DNA of 64,000 nt from Nematostella vectensis (lineage: Eukaryota; Cnidaria; Anthozoa; Actiniaria; Edwardsiidae), in NCBI RefSeq assembly GCF_932526225.1, contig NC_064045.1:15930442-15994441 (forward strand). Reading direction: 5' to 3'. Shown in pieces: positions 62,383-64,000 of this stretch. The notes under the pieces were generated by a model. The model was not told the origin of the DNA. It made no database searches and saw only the letters and a list, made by a program, of their open reading frames with translations. The position numbers and the translations under genes were made by a program. Within the stretch, counting starts at the first letter, position 1. Each line of letters starts with the position of its first letter.

Positions 62383-64000
62383 GGCTATCAGCGGGAATCG
62401 AACCCGGGTCGCTGCGGTAGTAGTCAACTGCCCGCAACGAAAGATTAACGTGGCATTGCTGAAGGGAATTGTAATGAAAATTACTTTTAATACTATTGGT
62501 ATCGTAAACTATCCCAAGCAAAGTCACCATCGGACTGGAGGTTACATTCGGGAAAAGCTTTAGGGTTACATTCGGGAATTTGTTTTACGAGTGTAACCTC
62601 CAAAAGGTTACAATCGATAATTTTTTTTCCGAATGTAAATTCCAAAAAGTAACATTAGGAAAAATAAAACAGTATACTCGGAAAAAAAGGTATATCAATC
62701 TATCGAGCGCTATGCTCTATGTTAGAATCTACTTAATCAAGTTATCCAAGGAATCTAGTTAGTTCTTGTGTGCATAAAATATGTACAGGATCCTGAACAA
62801 AGCATGAGCACATCAAAGATGCTGAGAGTACATAAAAATGTCCCTATACCTTCTTTTTATGTCATGACACACCAAGAACAGTATAATTAAGTATCGATAT
62901 TTTAAAAAAAATAAAGAAAAAAAATAGGCTATCAGCGGGAATCGAACCCGGGTCGCTGCGGTAGTAGTCAAGTGCCCGCAACGAAAGACTAACGTGGCAT
63001 TGCTGAAGGGAATTGTAATGAAAATTACTTTTAATACTATTGGTATCGTAAACTATCCCAAGCAAAGTCACCATCGGACTGGAGGTTACATTCGGGAAAA
63101 GCTTTAGGGTTACATTCGGGAATTTGTTTTACTAGTGTAACCTCCAAAAGGTTACAATCGATAATTTTTTTTCCGAATGTAAATTCCAAAAAGTAACATT
63201 AGGAAAAATAAAACAGTATACTCGGAAAAAAAGGTATATCAATCTATCGAGCGCTATGCTCTATTTTAGAATCTACTTAATCAAGTTATCCAAGGAATCT
63301 AGTTAGTTCTTGTGTGCATAAAATATGTACAGGATCCGGAACAAAGCATGAGCACATCAAAGATGCTGAGAGTACATCAAAATGTCCCTATACCTTCTTT
63401 TTATGTCATGACACACCAAGAACAGTATAATTAAGTATCGATATTTAAAAAAAAAAATAAAGAAAAAAAAAAAATAGGCTATCAGCGGGAATCGAACCCG
63501 GGTCGTTGCGTTAGTAGTCAAGTGCCCGCAACGAAAGACTAACGTGGCATTGCTGAAGGGAATCGTAATGAAAATTACTTTTAATACTATTGGTATCGTA
63601 AACTATCCCAAGCAAAGTCAACATCGGACTGGAGGTTACATTCGGGAAAAGCTTCAGGGTTACATTCGGGAATTTGTTTTACGAGTGTAACCTCCAAAAG
63701 GTTACAATCAATAATTTTTTTTCCGAATGTAAATTCCAAAAAGTAACATTAGGAAAAATAAAACAGTATACTCGGAAAAAAAGGTATATCAATCTATCGA
63801 GCGCTATGCTCTATGTTAGAATCTACTTAATCAAGTTATCCAAGCAATCTAGTTAGTTCTTGTGCGCATAAAATATGTACAGGATCCTGAACAAAGCATG
63901 AGCACATCAAAGATGCTGAGAGTACATAAAAATGTCCCTATACCTTCTTTTTATGTCATGACACACCAAGAACAGTATAATTTAGTATCGATATTAAAAA
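62383..64000. repeat. Block of three units: g h i (copy of 3261-4880), cut by the window end
   Basis: Starts: g 62383, h 62927, i 63477 (last unit incomplete, ends inside the A tail). g shares TCAACTGCCC plus GATTAACG with 3261, and i shares the unusual ATTAAAA end with 4352; the offset is about 59123 bp. h has TTTTACTAGTG (about 63131). i has AATTTAGTATCG (about 63980). Confidence 0.85.

Larger units (their letters stand above)
1..64000. repeat. ~545-bp satellite array filling the whole window
   Basis: One unit repeats head to tail in a single orientation with no foreign insertion. Unit starts, read at GGCTATCAGC, fall 541-552 bp apart, mean 545.6 bp over 115 complete units. Copies differ by scattered substitutions and by the length of the A-runs. 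Diagnostic bases define classes. a: CGCTGCGG plus AGATCAG near the end. b: AGCTGCGTTAG, ATCTATAA, CTCTATATT. c: TCAACTGCCC, CGGATTGG, GGGACTTTG (c2 adds TTTCATAC). d: GCATTGATGAAG, CTCTATTTT, CAAGATCCGG. e: GAATAGTAATG, TCAACATC, CTATGCC. f: ACAATCGGG, ATCTATATT, TTACGTATCGC. g: GATTAACG plus ATTTTAAAA tail. h: CTCTATTTT, AGGATCCGG, ACATCAAAA. i: GAATCGTAATG, CCAAGCAATC. j: GATTAACG plus CCCAACCAAAG. The array runs past both window edges. A eukaryotic satellite is by far the best reading; the species is unknown. Confidence 0.99.

Noticed and set aside
1-64000. CRISPR array
   Set aside because: The repeat is about 545 bp, with no short repeat and unique-spacer pattern and no cas genes.
1-64000. 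rDNA, 5S, histone or other multicopy gene array
   Set aside because: No recognisable rRNA or coding segment within the unit; only the half-tRNA-like block resembles a gene.
1-64000. A previously undescribed gene system
   Set aside because: There is no unique sequence in which one could be encoded; the interest lies in the array structure and the tRNA-like block.

Overview
This window is one uninterrupted block of satellite DNA. A unit of about 545.6 bp (the mean over 115 complete copies, Ns excluded; range about 541-552 bp) repeats head to tail from base 1 to base 64000, always in the same orientation. Taking the GGCTATCAGC motif as the unit start, I count a partial first copy (1-535), 115 complete copies (536-63476) and a last copy cut by the window edge (63477-64000). 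I found no protein gene, intact RNA gene, transposon or unique sequence. The only other content is a run of 200 Ns (53671-53870).

The sequence fits a eukaryotic heterochromatic satellite, centromeric, pericentromeric or on a sex or B chromosome. Reasons are the long tandem array, higher-order structure, AT-rich body, A-rich tracts in each unit, and a piece on the minus strand that resembles the 3' half of a eukaryotic tRNA with a Pol III B box followed by an oligo-T run. I cannot name the species.

Unit anatomy, in order: a GC-rich tRNA-like block of about 60 bp; a short GTAAT/ATTAC hairpin; a region built from six copies of a GGTTACATTCGG-like motif in mixed orientation, including an 8-bp-stem palindrome; an AT-rich segment with GAGCGCTATGCTC; a 10-bp palindrome CAGGATCCTG with a BamHI site; and a tail of interrupted A-runs whose length varies between copies.

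Copies fall into about ten classes by shared diagnostic bases. I call them a to j. Adjacent classes close a circle a-b-c-d-e-f-g-h-i-j-a, which suggests an ancestral ten-unit higher-order repeat of about 5.45 kb. The present array is this circle after many deletions and duplications. Most out-of-order steps occur inside a hybrid unit whose first part belongs to one class and whose second part belongs to the class that normally precedes the next unit. That is the trace expected of in-register unequal crossing-over or gene conversion. Large copied blocks are visible at offsets of 3269, 3817, 3820, 3826, 13631, 15828, 48566 and about 59123 bp.

Layout by class: 1-4896 a b c d e f g h i; 4897-9812 c d e f g h/g h i j/a; 9813-13078 b c2 k l f/b c; 13079-17443 d/e f g h i j a b; 17444-20713 c2 h/i j a b c2; 20714-23443 f g h i j/a; 23444-26709 b c2 k l f/b c; 26710-29443 d/h i j a b; 29444-32728 f/b c d e/h i j/a; 32729-39268 b c2 h/i j a b c2 f g h i j; 39269-42002 a b/a b c/b c/f; 42003-45825 g h i j a b c2; 45826-48552 d e f c/h i; 48553-52372 a b c d e f/a b; 52373-55848 a b c(with Ns) d e f/a; 55849-59117 b c/d e f/d e f/a; 59118-62382 b c/d e f/d e f; 62383-64000 g h i. 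All class calls were made by eye.
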